Made by a program: the position numbers and the translations under genes. The notes beneath the pieces were generated by a model, which saw only the letters and a program-made list of their open reading frames with translations, was not told the DNA's origin and made no database searches. Positions 43,580 through 55,096 of a DNA stretch of 64,000 bases are shown here, piece after piece. Origin of the DNA: Phyllostachys edulis (Eukaryota > Streptophyta > Magnoliopsida > Poales > Poaceae); assembly GCA_036346405.1 (NCBI GenBank), contig CM070566.1, positions 49,479,268-49,543,267 on the forward strand, read 5' to 3'. Each line of letters opens with the position of its first letter. Position 1 is the stretch's first letter.

Positions 43580-44240
43580 CTACTTCTTAAGAGACACTAC
43601 CAAGATAGCCACAAGGAGGAAGACAATCGACCAGCCAAGCATCATCATCTTCTCACGCAGGCGACGGTTCTTGTTCACCACATTGCCAGCCATCCCAAAC
43701 CTCAGTCCCTTCATCTCACCATACATTCCATTCATAGTATTCCTCATCGCAGTCAAAACAGGAGGAATTGCAACAATGGAACCCTTCATTTCTTCCATGG
43801 TCTCCTGGACCTCCTTAACGGCCAGCTTCAACTCATCCAGGAGGGCTTCCATGGAGGCCGCCAGATCATCAGGAATCCCAATGTCAAAAGGGAACAAACC
43901 ATTATCAACCAAATAGGCTTCGTACTTATCTTCCCACATGAAAAACTTGCAATGGTTCGGGAGCTGAAAATCAACCAATGTACAAAACCAATCAATTGAA
44001 TCCGACAAATTCCAACACAAATGAATAACCAAGTGCAAACAAAACACCAAATACTACCCATATTTTCATTCTTCAGGCACTTGAAGAACTTCTTGCCCGG
44101 ATTGGAGCTCGTCCAGGAGGTGCGCTCCACCACCAAAGTCTGGCAAAGGGGCACTTTGCACGGGAGTCTACCACTCATGAGTGTCTTGGCCGCCTCACGC
44201 GCCCCGAGGATGAAGGCCCAGAGAATGAACCACCCGCCAT
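43580..44240 (-). pseudogene. Second Mutator gene: GRF-type zinc finger, coiled coil and C-terminal membrane segment
   Basis: On the minus strand the first good ATG is at 44240 (MAGGSFSGPSSSG). The GRF finger is read in a shifted frame: ERTSWTSSNPGKKFFKC, completed after an intron (GT-AG, about 44057-43964) by HCKFFMWEDKYEAYL. A Glu/Lys-rich coiled coil follows (ELKLAVKEVQETMEEMK), then a hydrophobic C-terminus (LGWSIVFLLVAILVVSLKK). GRF fingers bind nucleic acid; the tail suggests membrane anchoring. The best splice leaves the frame off by one and there is a frameshift before the finger, so this copy is damaged. Position and orientation mirror mudrB of MuDR, but sequence similarity to MURB is not visible. 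A (GA)n tract (44306-44352) and GCC repeats (44262-44285) lie upstream. Confidence 0.72.
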
Positions 44241-44304
44241 GCCCGGCGCCGAGCAACACCTAGTCGCCGCCGCCGCCGCCGCCAGTCGCCGCAGCCGCCG
44301 CCAA

Positions 44305-44305
<1 letters not shown>

Positions 44306-44360
<55 letters not shown>
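44306..44360 (+). repeat. (GA)n microsatellite
   Basis: More than twenty GA dinucleotides lie between the right terminal repeat and the GRF-type gene, possibly in its 5' leader. A GCC-repeat tract (44262-44285) is adjacent. Confidence 0.9.
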
Positions 44361-44462
44361 TCAAAGCGCGATCGAGTCTGGCCGGATAAGGAGCGAGCGG
44401 GCCTAAATGGTCCGTCTCAACCAAGTCCGACCGAAGGGCAAAAAGGACAATTCCTATGCCTT

Positions 44463-44615
44463 CCCTCTCCCTCCGGCTGGGAAATGATAAAATAAGGGGT
44501 TCAGTATCCTGTAGCCAAATTACATCTTTTCTCAGTGCTTTCTGGCTGCAGCACGATTCTCCAATGTCCGTTGGCAAAGGAGCACATTGATCAGTGCCCT
44601 GTAGCCGATTTTCCC
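44463..44615 (-). repeat. Right terminal inverted repeat of the Mutator-like element
   Basis: Inverse of 39584-39736 with only a few differences (for example CGGC for TGGC near the end). TSD TTTTAACAA follows at 44616-44624. Confidence 0.88.
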
Positions 44616-46794
44616 TTTTAACAATTATGATCTTAAAGAAGAAATACTAGCAAAAGTTCAAGAGCTATGATCACAAAGCTAAAATAACTCAAGATTATGC
44701 CAATACTAAAAACAATTCTAGCCAAGCAATTCTACTCAATTAATTGCTAAAAATGTAAATGTAGAAATAGTAAAGGCAAGAAAAAAACCACAATGGAGAC
44801 ACTAGATATTTTTCTCGTGGTATCGAAGACTTGCCGGTCTTCACTAGTCCACGTTGAGGTAAGTCCAACAAATTGGACCGGCTCCATGAATTAAGCCTTA
44901 ACCCTCGATCACTATCATTGCTCTTCCTCCACTCCGGAGATAGTGAGCATGCAACCACTTCACAATTCCTTATCGGGTCACTTCACAAGCTACTTTTAAG
45001 TGATCACCACGCAACTTCTTCTCCAAGCCGTCTAGGTGCTGGCTAGCACCAAGAGTAATGAATCGTCGCGCTCGCTTGAAGACTATCAAGTGCCAAAGTG
45101 AACAGCTAATGATGCAATGCACTTGAATAGTTCTCAACTACCTCAAAATATGAATTCAATGGAAATGAGTAGAAGAGAGAGCACAAAAACCTCAAGAGTA
45201 TTTAATGAGGCCAAAGGTTATGAGCTTGGTGTAGGTGGGGGGGTGTATTTATAGCTCCCAACCATAAAACTGGCCATTTGGAATAAATCCCTGAACTTTT
45301 CAACAAATGCGGTAATACCGCTGTACAAACCCGGTATTACCGATGTCTAGGATCAACAGTCAGAACAGTAGCATTTAATGCTCTGAACTAGCCTTCACAA
45401 AAAAGTTGTGGTACTACCGCCAACTAGAAACCGGTACTACTGCACAGTGGGAATACCGCTCGGCTAGATCAGTATTACCGATTTCCTGAGGATTGAAAAC
45501 TTCAATAAAAATACCCTCTCTAGACATGAAGTACCGCCATGAAAAACTCGGTACTACTGCACTCTGGTAGTACCGCTCAAGAGATGTGGTCATACCATTT
45601 TAGAATTCAAGAGAAACTTCCAATAATGTGCTCACTGAAAAATACATACCGCCAACAATATTTTGGTACTACTGACCTGCGGTAATACCGCTCATCAAAT
45701 GCGCTCATACCGATTTTAAGATTTCAAGAAACACTTCTGAAAACATGCTCTGGAATTTTTATACCACCAACTGGATCTCAATACTACCGACGTGCGGTAG
45801 TACCGCTGATCACTTGCGGTCATACCGATTTTTTTGGACAATTTTCCAGAAGCACAAACAAATGCAATGCATGATTCCTAGTTGATAAAGATGGCACATA
45901 AATAAACTTTCAAGCTACTAGCCTTGATCCCTCTTAATAGTATGGCGTTTAGTCTACAAATCCGGTCTTTTTCTCCAAATACCGAGACTGGTAAAATAAT
46001 ACAAAAGGATCGTTAAGCTATATGATACCTTTGCCTTGAGCCAAGTCGATATTTATCACCATTGCATTGCTATTCCCATATCATCAATCAAACTCCGGGA
46101 CTAAACCTTTAAACATCTTGGCACACATGTTAGTGTCTTAACATATTATTGACATTAATTACCAAAATTATTTTTAGGGGCCTAAATGCTTTCAATCTCC
46201 CTCTTTTTGGTAATTGATGACAACCTAATCAATATGAATGATTTGAAAGATTTTGAATATACACCAAGTTGTATATTCTTGTTTTGACAATTGATTTGCA
46301 ATTAATTCTAGACATGAGTTTAAAAGAGATGAAGAATTAATTGTATTCAAAGTCAATCAACAAATAAACAAAACTCCCCCTAAAGATGTGCATTTAGATT
46401 CAAGATGTGATTTCCATGTACATTTGAATTTTTAGAAATTTCAGTGGGGTTTCCTCTATTTGCAGAATATTCTGAGGAACATGTAAGATATTCAAGCATA
46501 AAGACAACAACAATTAAGAGAATGTTTGAACGCATAAACTTTGATAGACAAGGATAATAACGATCATGTCACATAGCATATTATAAGAGTCATGATGCAA
46601 CAAGTTAAACTACTAAGCTATTACAAGCACACATGTTCCAAGTACTTTAAAGACATTACATAACACATAGTCTTTAACATAGATAATATATTATAAGATA
46701 GTATTAAGATAGTCTTGATCTTGATTTTCTCCCCCTTAATCTTTCAATATTCTTCTCCAATTTCTCCCCTTTTGGCATCAAGGACCAAAAGGAA

Positions 46795-47751
46795 TTACCC
46801 AAAAGGAGGGGTGACACTGGGTGTGAACTCTATATGTTCGGTGTCACTCTCAAGATAGAATCCAAACTTATCTTTGATTAGTTTCATTATATAAGGAGCA
46901 TAGAATATGGTGTCTTCTGTATCCATTATTGAAAATGCAATCTCAGAGATGATGAAATCCACCATTGCAAACTTTGTTCCCTTTAAAATATGATAAATAA
47001 TATTCCAATCTTTGGGATGAACTGTAGTGTCATTTCCACTTCTGGGAAAGAAGGCCGCTCTCAGAATCTTGTATATCATTTTGGGTATTGGTAAAAACAC
47101 AATTGTTGTGCCGAACTCGCATTGATAAGATGTATCATATAGCTCTTTGATCCCATCCAAATTCCAAGGATCCTCAAGATGTACCTTTAGAGTCATAGGA
47201 CCACTTCAAGGAGTAGAAATGCCCCATGATTTTTGACAATCCACTTTTGATGCACTTAGCTTGAAAGATGCTGTCATCCAAGTGAAAGTATCATGCTTTG
47301 GGGAAAAGTGGACAGTGGCATAGAACAGTTTGATTGTTGTAGAGTCATAATCACACTTAAGAGTCACCAAGTTATCCAATTTCACTCTATCGAATGTACA
47401 AAAAAGTCCATTTAGGTAGGGGTTCATATTGAGATGATCCCATGACACATACTGGTGATGAGCAAAGTTCTTACTGCCATAAATGTGATAGAACACATTT
47501 TCCTAAAACTTCGTGTGAAAAAGGGAATCAACTGCATTCTTGGGAAGCAGAAATTGATTTGAGTTCCTCATGTCTGTATACCTTTTGCTTCCAATCTTGC
47601 TTGGGTTTGCCACAAAGAAGGGAGTTTTGTTTGGCACATAGAGTTCATCACTTGTATCACTATCAGTTGAGTCTTCTTCAAAGTCATCAATGGATTTGTA
47701 CACAATCTTTTCTTTTCCTTTTGAAGATGAGCGACCAAAATTGTAAGACAT
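46795..47751 (-). pseudogene. Extra 3' ORF of the SIRE-like element (plant transposon protein, envelope position)
   Basis: Minus strand: starts MSYNFGRSSSKGKEKIV (ATG near 47751), an acidic stretch (DDFEEDSTDSDTSDE), then MFYHIYGSKNFAHHQYVSWD (about 47490) and WNIIYHILKGTKFAMVDFI (about 47015-46960). These blocks match the 'putative plant transposon protein' family that many grass SIRE/Maximus elements carry after pol. A frameshift lies near 47500 and an in-frame TGA at about 47204. The position equals that of the envelope-like ORF of soybean SIRE1, but I see no transmembrane segment, so I do not call it an envelope gene. Function unknown. Confidence 0.65.
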
Positions 47752-47829
47752 AATTGCTAAGATAAGATAAGAGCAATTAGAACAAAGGAAGGATAGGTTT
47801 GAAGTAAATGAGTATGATAAAATCAATCA

Positions 47830-48630
47830 CTCTTTCTTTGGAGCGGCGATCTGCATGATGAACATCGGTATTTTCGGAAATCGGTAGTACCGATTGTCAC
47901 AGGTGGTATTACCGCACCCATAGAAGTCTTTAGGGAAATCATTCGATTCTTGATTCCAAATAATGTTTGGCATGAAATAATCCATGTGATAGACATAACA
48001 AGTCATCAAACATTAGTTTCTACCAATTTGCCTAAAAGAAATCGACTAAATCATCCACATTATGTTCAAACCCTAGGATTGAGATATATGCCAAAAGGAT
48101 GAGAAAAAGAGTAATTCAAAGGCAAATACCTCAAGGAGTGGAGGGGATCTAACCTCTAGAATCGATCCCAATAAAAAGTTTCAATAGAAATCCACAAAAC
48201 CGAAAGATTTGAGTGTGAGGTTTGTGGAGAAGAGAAGAGAGATGGGGCTGGCAGTTCTAAGGAATGGGGGGTGGTTATACCGCACAAGAGAGGAGGCCAA
48301 AGGATAAGGCTTCAGCCGAAACTGCTTTTGGAACTGCCAGCCATATGTGGTAGTACCGCTATTGAAATGCGGTATTACCGGGCAGCGGTAGTACCGGTGG
48401 TAAACCGCGGTATTACCGTTTTGCCGGACCAAGCAGAAGCTGAAATGAAATGCAAATGATCCTTGACACAAACAATCAAATAAATAGTTTTAGGATCATT
48501 ATGCATGAGATAGATAATAGCAACTCCAATGAATATAGTTTTTAGAGAAATTGAGAAATTAAGATAGATTTTGAAATTATTTTCATAAATACTTCAAGAA
48601 AAATCAAATGAGAGCAAATGACATGAGACA
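47830..48630 (-). other. Spacer between pol and the extra ORF, with CGGTATTACCG palindromes
   Basis: No coding sequence. Palindromic words related to those of the LTR lie at about 47875-47915 and 48345-48430 (GCGGTATTACCGG, GCGGTAGTACCGG). The longer frames (48181-48471 minus; 48271-48459 plus) run across these repeats and are not credible. Confidence 0.5.
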
Positions 48631-48636
48631 TGAGTT

Positions 48637-51600
48637 TCAAGCGACATTAGAATGGTCTATGACATTTAACTCATTCCTCAACTTGCAAAAGCGGCTCTCA
48701 TCTAATGGTTTGGTGAAGATATTGGCTAATTGATCATCGGTCCTTATGTGGCTAATTTTAATATCTCCTTTGCCCACATGATCTCTCAAGAAATGATGAC
48801 AGATATCTATATGCTTGGTTCTTGAGTGTTGGACCGGGTTATTTGCAATCTTCACAACACTATCATTATCACACAAAAGAAGCATATTTTCAAATTTTAT
48901 TCCATAATCCATCAATGTTTGCCTTATCCATAGCAATTAAGCACAACAACTACCAGCGGAAACATATTTGGCTTCAGCGGTGGATAGGGCTACGGAATTT
49001 TGTTTCTTGGATGACCAGGATACTAAGAATCTTTCTAAGAATTGACAACTACCCGAGGTACTTTTTCTATCCACTTTGCAACCCGCATAATCGAAATATG
49101 AATATCCAATTAAATCAAATTTTGTACCTTTGGGATACCATAAACCAATGCATGAGGAATGCTTTAAATATCTAAGAATTCTTTTCACGGTCACCAAATG
49201 GCACTCTTTTGGTGATGCTTGAAATCTTGTACACATGTAAACACTAAACATGATATCAGACCTAGATGCGATAAAATAAGCAAACTACCAATCATAGATA
49301 TATAGAGCTTTAAATCTACCGATTTACCTCCCTCATTAAGGTTGAGATGACCGTTGGTTACCATGGGAGTCTTGATGGGTTTTGTGTCTTCCATGCCAAT
49401 CCTCTTAATAAAATCCCTTGCATACTTTGTTTGGCTTACAAAGGTCTCATCTTTGAGTTGCTTGATTTGAAGTATAAGAAAATAGCTAAGTTCTCCGATC
49501 AAAAACATTTCAAATTTCTAGACATCATATCACTAAATTCTTTGCAAAAATCTTGATTAGTAGACCCAAAAATAATATCATCAACATAAATTTGGCATAC
49601 AAAGAAATCATCATCTAAAACTTTTGTAAATAAAGTTGAGTCAATTTTTCCAATTTTGAATCCTTTTGAAACTAGAAAATCTAGAAGACGTTCATACCAT
49701 GCTCTAGGAGCTTGCTTAAGACCATAGAGCACCTTGGAGAGTTTATAAACATGATTTGGATTCTTATGATCCTCAAAACCGAGTGGTTGTTCAACAAATA
49801 CAAGTTCGGATATTTTTCCATTTAGAAAAACACTTTTAACATCTATTTGAAATAATGTAATATCGAAGTATGATGCAAAAGCAAGTAATATCTAAATTGA
49901 CTCAAGTATAGCTACAGGAGCAAAAGTTTCACCAAAATCCAAACCTTCGACTTGAGAAAATCCTTGAGCGACTAATCTTGTTTTGTTTCTTACAACCATT
50001 CCAATTTCATCTTGCTTGTTCTGAAAGACCCACTTTGTGCCTATTACATTGTGTTCCTTTGGTCTCTCCACCAATGTCCAAATGTTGTTTTGGGTAAAGT
50101 TATTTAGTTCTTCATGCATTGCATTCACCCAATCCAGATCATCGAGTGCTTTATCTAAATGTTTTGGCTCAAGAGAAGAGACAAAAGAGTAATATTCACA
50201 AAAAGAAGCTACCCGAGATCGAGTTTGAACACCCTTACTCACATCACCCAATATTTGATATATTGGATGATCTTTTGTAATTGCATTATGAATTCTTGGA
50301 GGTAAGTTGGATGGTTGATCATCTTCCTTGTTGTCCTCTTCATTAATTTGAATTTGATTTGTTGTGAAAGAGGTTGGAGGTTCGACTTGAGTGGAAGTTG
50401 ATGGACGATTTGGATCTTCTTTTGGTTTGATGTCTTCAATTTGCATATTCTCCATAGCTTGTCTTAAAGTTTCATTACCTATATCATCCAAATTCTCTTG
50501 CTCTTCTTGATAGCCGTTAGTTTCATCAAATTGAACATCATGTTTTTCTTTAACTAAACCCGAATTTTTATTGAAGACACGATAAACTTTGCTATTTGAT
50601 GAATATCCAAGAAGGAAACCAACATCTCATCGACTTGCAAATTTTGAAAGACGAACACATTTTCTTAAAATGTAACATTTGCAACCAAAGACACAAAAAT
50701 ATGAGATGTTCGGTTTTCTTCCAACAAGAAGTTCATAAGAAGTCTTTTTTTCAAAAGACGATGCAAATAGAGATGATTTATGGCATGGCAAGCGGTATTG
50801 ATTGCTTCTGTCCAAAAGCTATTGGAAGTATTATATTCATCAAGTATTGTCCTAGCCATTTCAATTAATGTTCAATTTTTCCTTTCTACAACTCCATTTT
50901 GCTCCGGAGTGTAGGTTATGAAAAGTTCATATTTTATTCCAAGTCCATACCAAAAATCTTCAATTTTGGTGTTCTTGAACTCGGAACCATTATCACTATG
51001 GATTTTCTTAATTTTGAAATCAAATTCATTTTGAGCCTTTTTTGCAAAACTTTTGAAAATGCTGGAGGTTTCGGCTTTCTCATCTAGGAAGAAAACCCAT
51101 GTATATCTAGAGTAATCATCCACAATGACTAAACAATACCTATTGCCCCTGATACTCTTATAGGTTGTTGGCCCAAACAAATCCATATGTAAGAATTCTA
51201 ATGGTCTAGAAGTTGACATGATACTTTTGAAAGGATGAGAATTTGCGACTTGTTTCCCAGCTTGATAAGCACTACAAAGTCTATTTTTCTCAAACTTCAT
51301 ATCTTTCAAGACAACAACTAGATCATATTTGAGGAAAAATCAACTAAATAAAGATTTTCAAATCTAAATCCTTTGAAAGATAAAGAGCTATCTTTTCCAT
51401 TTGAAATAGAAACACCATCTTGAGAAAAAGAACAAGTTAAACCAATATCACATATTTGAGCAACATATAGCAAATTGAAATTAAGCGATTCAACTAAAGA
51501 TACATTAGACATGGAAAGGTCATTTTAGAAAGCAATTTTACCCAATTCTATTACCTTTCTTTTGCTATTGTCTCCAAATGTGATCCTATCATTTCCTTTT

Positions 51601-51861
51601 CTATTCTCGAATGTGGTGAATATTCTTCTATCACCGGTCATATGTTGAGTGCATCCACTACCAAGCACCCAATATTTTCCACCAGTCTTGTAGTTCATCC
51701 ACAAAACAAGAATCAAGTTCTTTTAGGTACCTAAATTTGTTTGGGTCTTGGAGGTTAGTAACCAAGGCTTTGGGCGCTCGAATAACATTCTTTTTAGTGC
51801 CTAGAATTGAGATGACAATAAACTTTGCTACAACTTTACCATCTTTAGACTTTCTAAGCAT
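48637..51861 (-). pseudogene. Copia pol: protease, integrase, reverse transcriptase, RNase H (degenerate)
   Basis: Minus strand, in order. Protease block WVLGSGCTQHMTG (about 51670), where the catalytic Asp of the usual DSG is Gly. Integrase: LHMDLFGP (about 51205), IHSDNGSEF (about 51000), PEQNGVVERKN (about 50890), so the DDE residues are present. RT: LVERPKEHNVIGTKWVF (about 50060), LYGLKQAPRAWYERL (about 49725), IYVDDIIFGS (about 49590). RNase H: SKKQNSVALSTAEAKYVSA (about 48990), SRTKHIDICHHFLRDHV (about 48820). Stops and frameshifts lie near 48937, 49255, 49500, 49735, 49890 and 50500-50650. It would have converted element RNA to cDNA and integrated it; this copy cannot. Confidence 0.88.
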
Positions 51862-52099
51862 GTAGCATGAATCATAAATGCCATAGGATTTAGTTTTAGC
51901 AAATAAGCATTCATTTTTTAGATGTCCTACATTACGACATTAGGATTTAGTTTACAAACCTTGCGGGCTTGTAAACTTACTTCTTACCTTTCTTGGGAAT
52001 AAACCCAAGTCCTTTATTGAATGAACACCTTTGTTCACTCAATAACTTGTCAAGAGTTGCTTTACCCTTGAAGCATCGTTCCAAGGTCTTACTTAGCTT

Positions 52100-53605
52100 A
52101 GTGACTTATTCTTTTAATTCATGATTTTTAACAATAAGCAAGGGATCACATGTTTTAGCCATACTTGCATTAGAATCAATTTTAGAGCAATATGACATGG
52201 CTAATAGATCATCACACGAAGTAGAAGCACTAGACATTGAACTAGCATTTGAAATGACTTCCACTCTAGGCATCTCATTCATTAAATCACAAGTAATACC
52301 AACATTTGAATGAGATTTTTCAATATCCTTTAGAAGGAGAGAGTCATGAGCTTCCTTTAGCTCCTCATAAGTGTCTTTTAGAGAGATATACTCTTTCTTT
52401 AAGACTTTAAATTTTGACTTCTCTTTTTCAAGGTATTTATTTAATTCTTTAAGCATATCCATTAGTTCATCATATGAAGATTCATTATTGCTAATGGATT
52501 TTTACCTTATCTCCTTTTGCCATGAGGCAAGTAGGAGTAGAGAAGAGTGACGGCGCTTCCTTGATGGCAATGCCGACAAGTCCTCTTTTTTTGGAGAACC
52601 CTTCATCATCGGAGTCCGAGTCCGAATACTCCTCATCGGAGTTCTATTCTCCAATATGAGCTTCATTTTTGCCATTTTTATGAAGCATCTTAAAAAGTTT
52701 CTTCTTGCCATTGTATTCCTTCTTCTTTGATGACTTGGCCTTGTCATCCTTCTTGTTCGGGCAATGAGATGCGATGTGTCTCTTCTCATCACACTCATAG
52801 CAACAAATATTGTTATAGCGCTTGTTGTCATGTGAGAATTGCCCCTTTTTGTTTTGTCAAAATTTGAGCTTCGAAATGGGCGTATTCTCATGAATCTCTT
52901 CATTCTCCTCACAAGGAGAGCAAATTCTTCTTCGGAGTCTTCTTCTTCTTCCTCCGCTTCATCACTTGATTCTACTTTCGCCTTAAAAGCGGTAATATTC
53001 TTCTTGGAGGAGGATGGCTCCAAAAGCTCCTCCTTGTCCTTCTTGTACAATTCATTGGTGATGAGGTTGCCTAAGAGACCGGTTGGTGTCATTCTTGGTA
53101 ATTCGGAAGAGTTGATAAATAGAGTCACCAAAGTCTCATATTTCTCCAGAAGTTCCCTAAGCATTTTTTTGCATAATATCAACATCAAGAAGGTTAGTGC
53201 CTAGGCCCTTGAGCTCATTTACAATATTGTTAAGACGAGAGTACATCTCATTGATATTTTCATGAGCCTATGCAATTTGGCTTCATTGACCATGGATGTG
53301 CCCTCATGAATTTTGGAGAGTGTAGTCTATATCTCATGAGCGGTTTCAAGGTTGCTCACTCGATTGAACTCATCTGCGTTCAAAGCTCCAAAGAGAGCAT
53401 TCATCGTTTGAGCATTGAGGTGGGAGTTTCGTTCCTTAAGATCCGTGGGATGTGTTGGATCGAGTGCCATAATAACGAATCTCTCACAAACAATTCTCCA
53501 TATGCTTGGGCTCATGGCCTTTAAATAAATGGACATTCTAATTTTTCAATAAGCATAATTTGTTTTGTCAAATAAAGGTGTCTTGCCTATTGACATTCCC
53601 TCACT
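52100..53605 (-). pseudogene. Copia gag (UBN2-type) with zinc knuckle, degenerate
   Basis: Minus strand from ATG near 53604 (MSIGKTPLFDKTNYAY), an in-frame TGA where Trp is expected, then NAQTMNALFGAL and FNRVSNLETAHEI (about 53415-53330). A CCHC knuckle (CYECDEKRHIASHC, about 52800-52760) and a Lys/Asp/Ser-rich spacer follow, then a coiled-coil tail (LNKYLEKEKSKFKVLKKEY, about 52450-52395). The frame shifts several times. Spacing and order match gag of SIRE-like elements and join directly to pol upstream of 51861. Confidence 0.8.
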
Positions 53606-53652
53606 AATCATCCTTTCTCTCTTAGACGGTTAAGCCTAAAATTAGAGACACC

Positions 53653-53666
53653 AAGCTCTGATACCA
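53653..53666 (-). other. Primer-binding site of the SIRE-like element
   Basis: The minus strand reads TGGTATCAGAGCTTGG two bases beyond the LTR end (CCTACA). It fixes the strand and the 5' LTR boundary at 53669. Confidence 0.85.
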
Positions 53667-53668
53667 CT

Positions 53669-54705
53669 TGTAGGATCAAGGATAACCGATTAGAGGGGGA
53701 GGGGGGGTGAATAGGAGGTTATAAAAATTCTTGTGCTCTTTTTAACAATTGTGATCTTAAAGAAGAAATAAAAGCACAAGTTTAAGAGCTATGATCACAA
53801 AGCTAAAACAACTGAAGATTATGCCAATACTAAAAACAATTCTAGCCAAAAAAATTCTACTCAATTAATTGCTAGAAATATAAATACGGAAAATGTAAAG
53901 GCAAGAAATAAACCACAATGGAGACACTAGATGTTTTTCCCGTGGTATCGCAGACTTGTCGGTCTTCACTAGTCCACGTTGAGGTAAGTCCAACAAATTG
54001 GACCGGCTCCATGAATTAAGCCTTAACCCTCGATCACTATCGTTGCTCTTGCTCCACTCCGGAGATGGTGAGCATGCAACCACTTCACAATTCCTTGCTG
54101 AGTCACTTCACAAGCTTCTTTGAAGTGATCACCACACAACTTATTCTCCAAGCCGTCTAGGTGCTGGCCAGCACCAAGAGTAACGAATCGTCGCGCTCAC
54201 TTGAAGACTATCAAGTGCCAAAGTGAACAGCTAATGATGCAATGAACTTGACTAGTTCTCAACTACCTCAAAATATGAATTCAATGCAAATGAGTAGAAG
54301 AGAGAGAGAGCACAAAAGCCTCAAGAGTATTTAATGTGGCCAAAGGTTATGAGCTTGGTGTAGGTGGGGGGTGTATTTATAGCTCCCAACCACAAAACTG
54401 GCCATTTGGAATAAATCTCTGAACTTTTCAGCAAATGCGGTAATACCGCTGTATAAACCTGGTATTACCGATGTCCATGATCAACGGTCAGAACAGTCAC
54501 ATTTATTGCTCTGAACTAGCCGTTATGAAAAAGTTGTGGTACTACCGCCAACTAGCTAGAAACCGGTACTACCGCACAGCGGTAATACTGCTCAGCTAGA
54601 TCGATATTACCGATTTTCAGAGGATTGAAAACTTCAAGAAAAATACCCTCTCTAGAAATAACGTACTACCATGTAAAACTTAGTACTACCGCACTCTGGT
54701 AGTAC
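53669..54705 (-). repeat. 5' LTR of the SIRE-like element, truncated
   Basis: It starts on the plus strand TGTAGGATCAAGG and matches 39502-39574 plus 44616-45580 of the other LTR. It breaks off inside the palindrome array at GGTAGTAC (54705), where unrelated gypsy LTR sequence begins. The U3 end and the original flank are missing. Confidence 0.85.
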
Positions 54706-55096
54706 AAAGGGGGTCGAGAGCGTCATCGGAGCGGAAGAATGACGACGGGGCAGCGCGGCCGGTGGCGGGGAAGAAAGAGAACAGCAGTGGTGCGGCGAGC
54801 TCCGGGAGCAAAGGCATGGGGAAAAGAAAGAAAGAAGAAGGAAAGAAAAAGGAAAAAAGGAAGGGAAGGAAAAAGAAAAGGGAAAAAGGAAAGAAAAGAA
54901 AAGGGCCATGGAAATTTAAATTCCGAAATTTGAATTTGGAAATTAGCGATGAGTTTTGAGCTGAGATGATGGAATTGAATTTGAATTTTGGATCAGGAAT
55001 GTAGATATATGCAAAAAAAACTTCAATTAAAATCCAACATTTTGAATTAAATAATTAAAATTAAAATGTTCAAAAAAGGCCAATTGAAATGTTACA
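54706..55096 (-). repeat. 5' fragment of a gypsy LTR (minus strand)
   Basis: On the minus strand it starts TGTAACATTTCAATTGG, like the TGCAACATCC start at 131, and becomes GC/AG-rich before truncation at 54706. The following GTAGG (55097-55101) is also present in the uninterrupted duplicate at about 57960, which marks the insertion site. Purine-rich open frames at 54652-54959 are low-complexity artefacts. Confidence 0.65.

Larger units (their letters stand above)
39584..44615 (+). mobile_element. Mutator-like element (5032 bp) with two convergent genes
   Basis: Terminal inverted repeats of about 153 bp (39584-39736 and 44463-44615; start GGGAAAATTGGC / GGGAAAATCGGC) are nearly identical. The 9-bp duplication TTTTAACAA flanks it at 39575-39583 and 44616-44624; a further tandem copy lies at 39566-39574. 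A mudrA-type transposase runs in from the left repeat on the plus strand. A GRF zinc-finger gene runs in from the right repeat on the minus strand. A block of tandem repeats lies between their 3' ends. Both genes carry a few lesions, so this copy is probably not active, but it is recent enough that nearly all coding sequence survives. Confidence 0.92.
39502..46194 (-). repeat. 3' LTR of the SIRE-like Copia element (about 1.66 kb without the nested Mutator)
   Basis: The own sequence is 39502-39574 and 44616-46194. On the minus strand it starts TGAAAGCATTTAGG after the purine tract and ends TTGAGCCTACA. A minus-strand TATA (TATAAATA) lies at 45246-45253. The arrays of CGGTAATACCG/CGGTAGTACCG (45305-45830) lie upstream of it. 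Confidence 0.85.
39502..54705 (-). mobile_element. SIRE/Maximus-like Copia element, 5' LTR truncated
   Basis: Minus-strand element: truncated 5' LTR 53669-54705, primer site at about 53653-53666, gag, protease, integrase, RT-RNase H, an extra ORF, a purine tract (AAAGAGGGAGAT, 46195-46206 region) and 3' LTR 39502-46194 with a nested Mutator element. The extra ORF after pol and LTR arrays of CGGTAGTACCG-type palindromes fit the SIRE/Maximus group. It inserted in the Tat antisense ORF at 39501; the other flank is lost at 54705. All coding parts carry stops or frameshifts. Confidence 0.85.

Noticed and set aside
46795..47751. Call as a retroviral envelope gene
   Set aside because: Only the position fits; no signal peptide, transmembrane segment or fusion-like segment is visible, and the blocks fit a plant transposon protein family better.
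54652..54959. Lys/Gly-rich (plus) and Phe/Ser-rich (minus) frames
   Set aside because: Low-complexity AAAGAAAGG tract within a gypsy LTR fragment.
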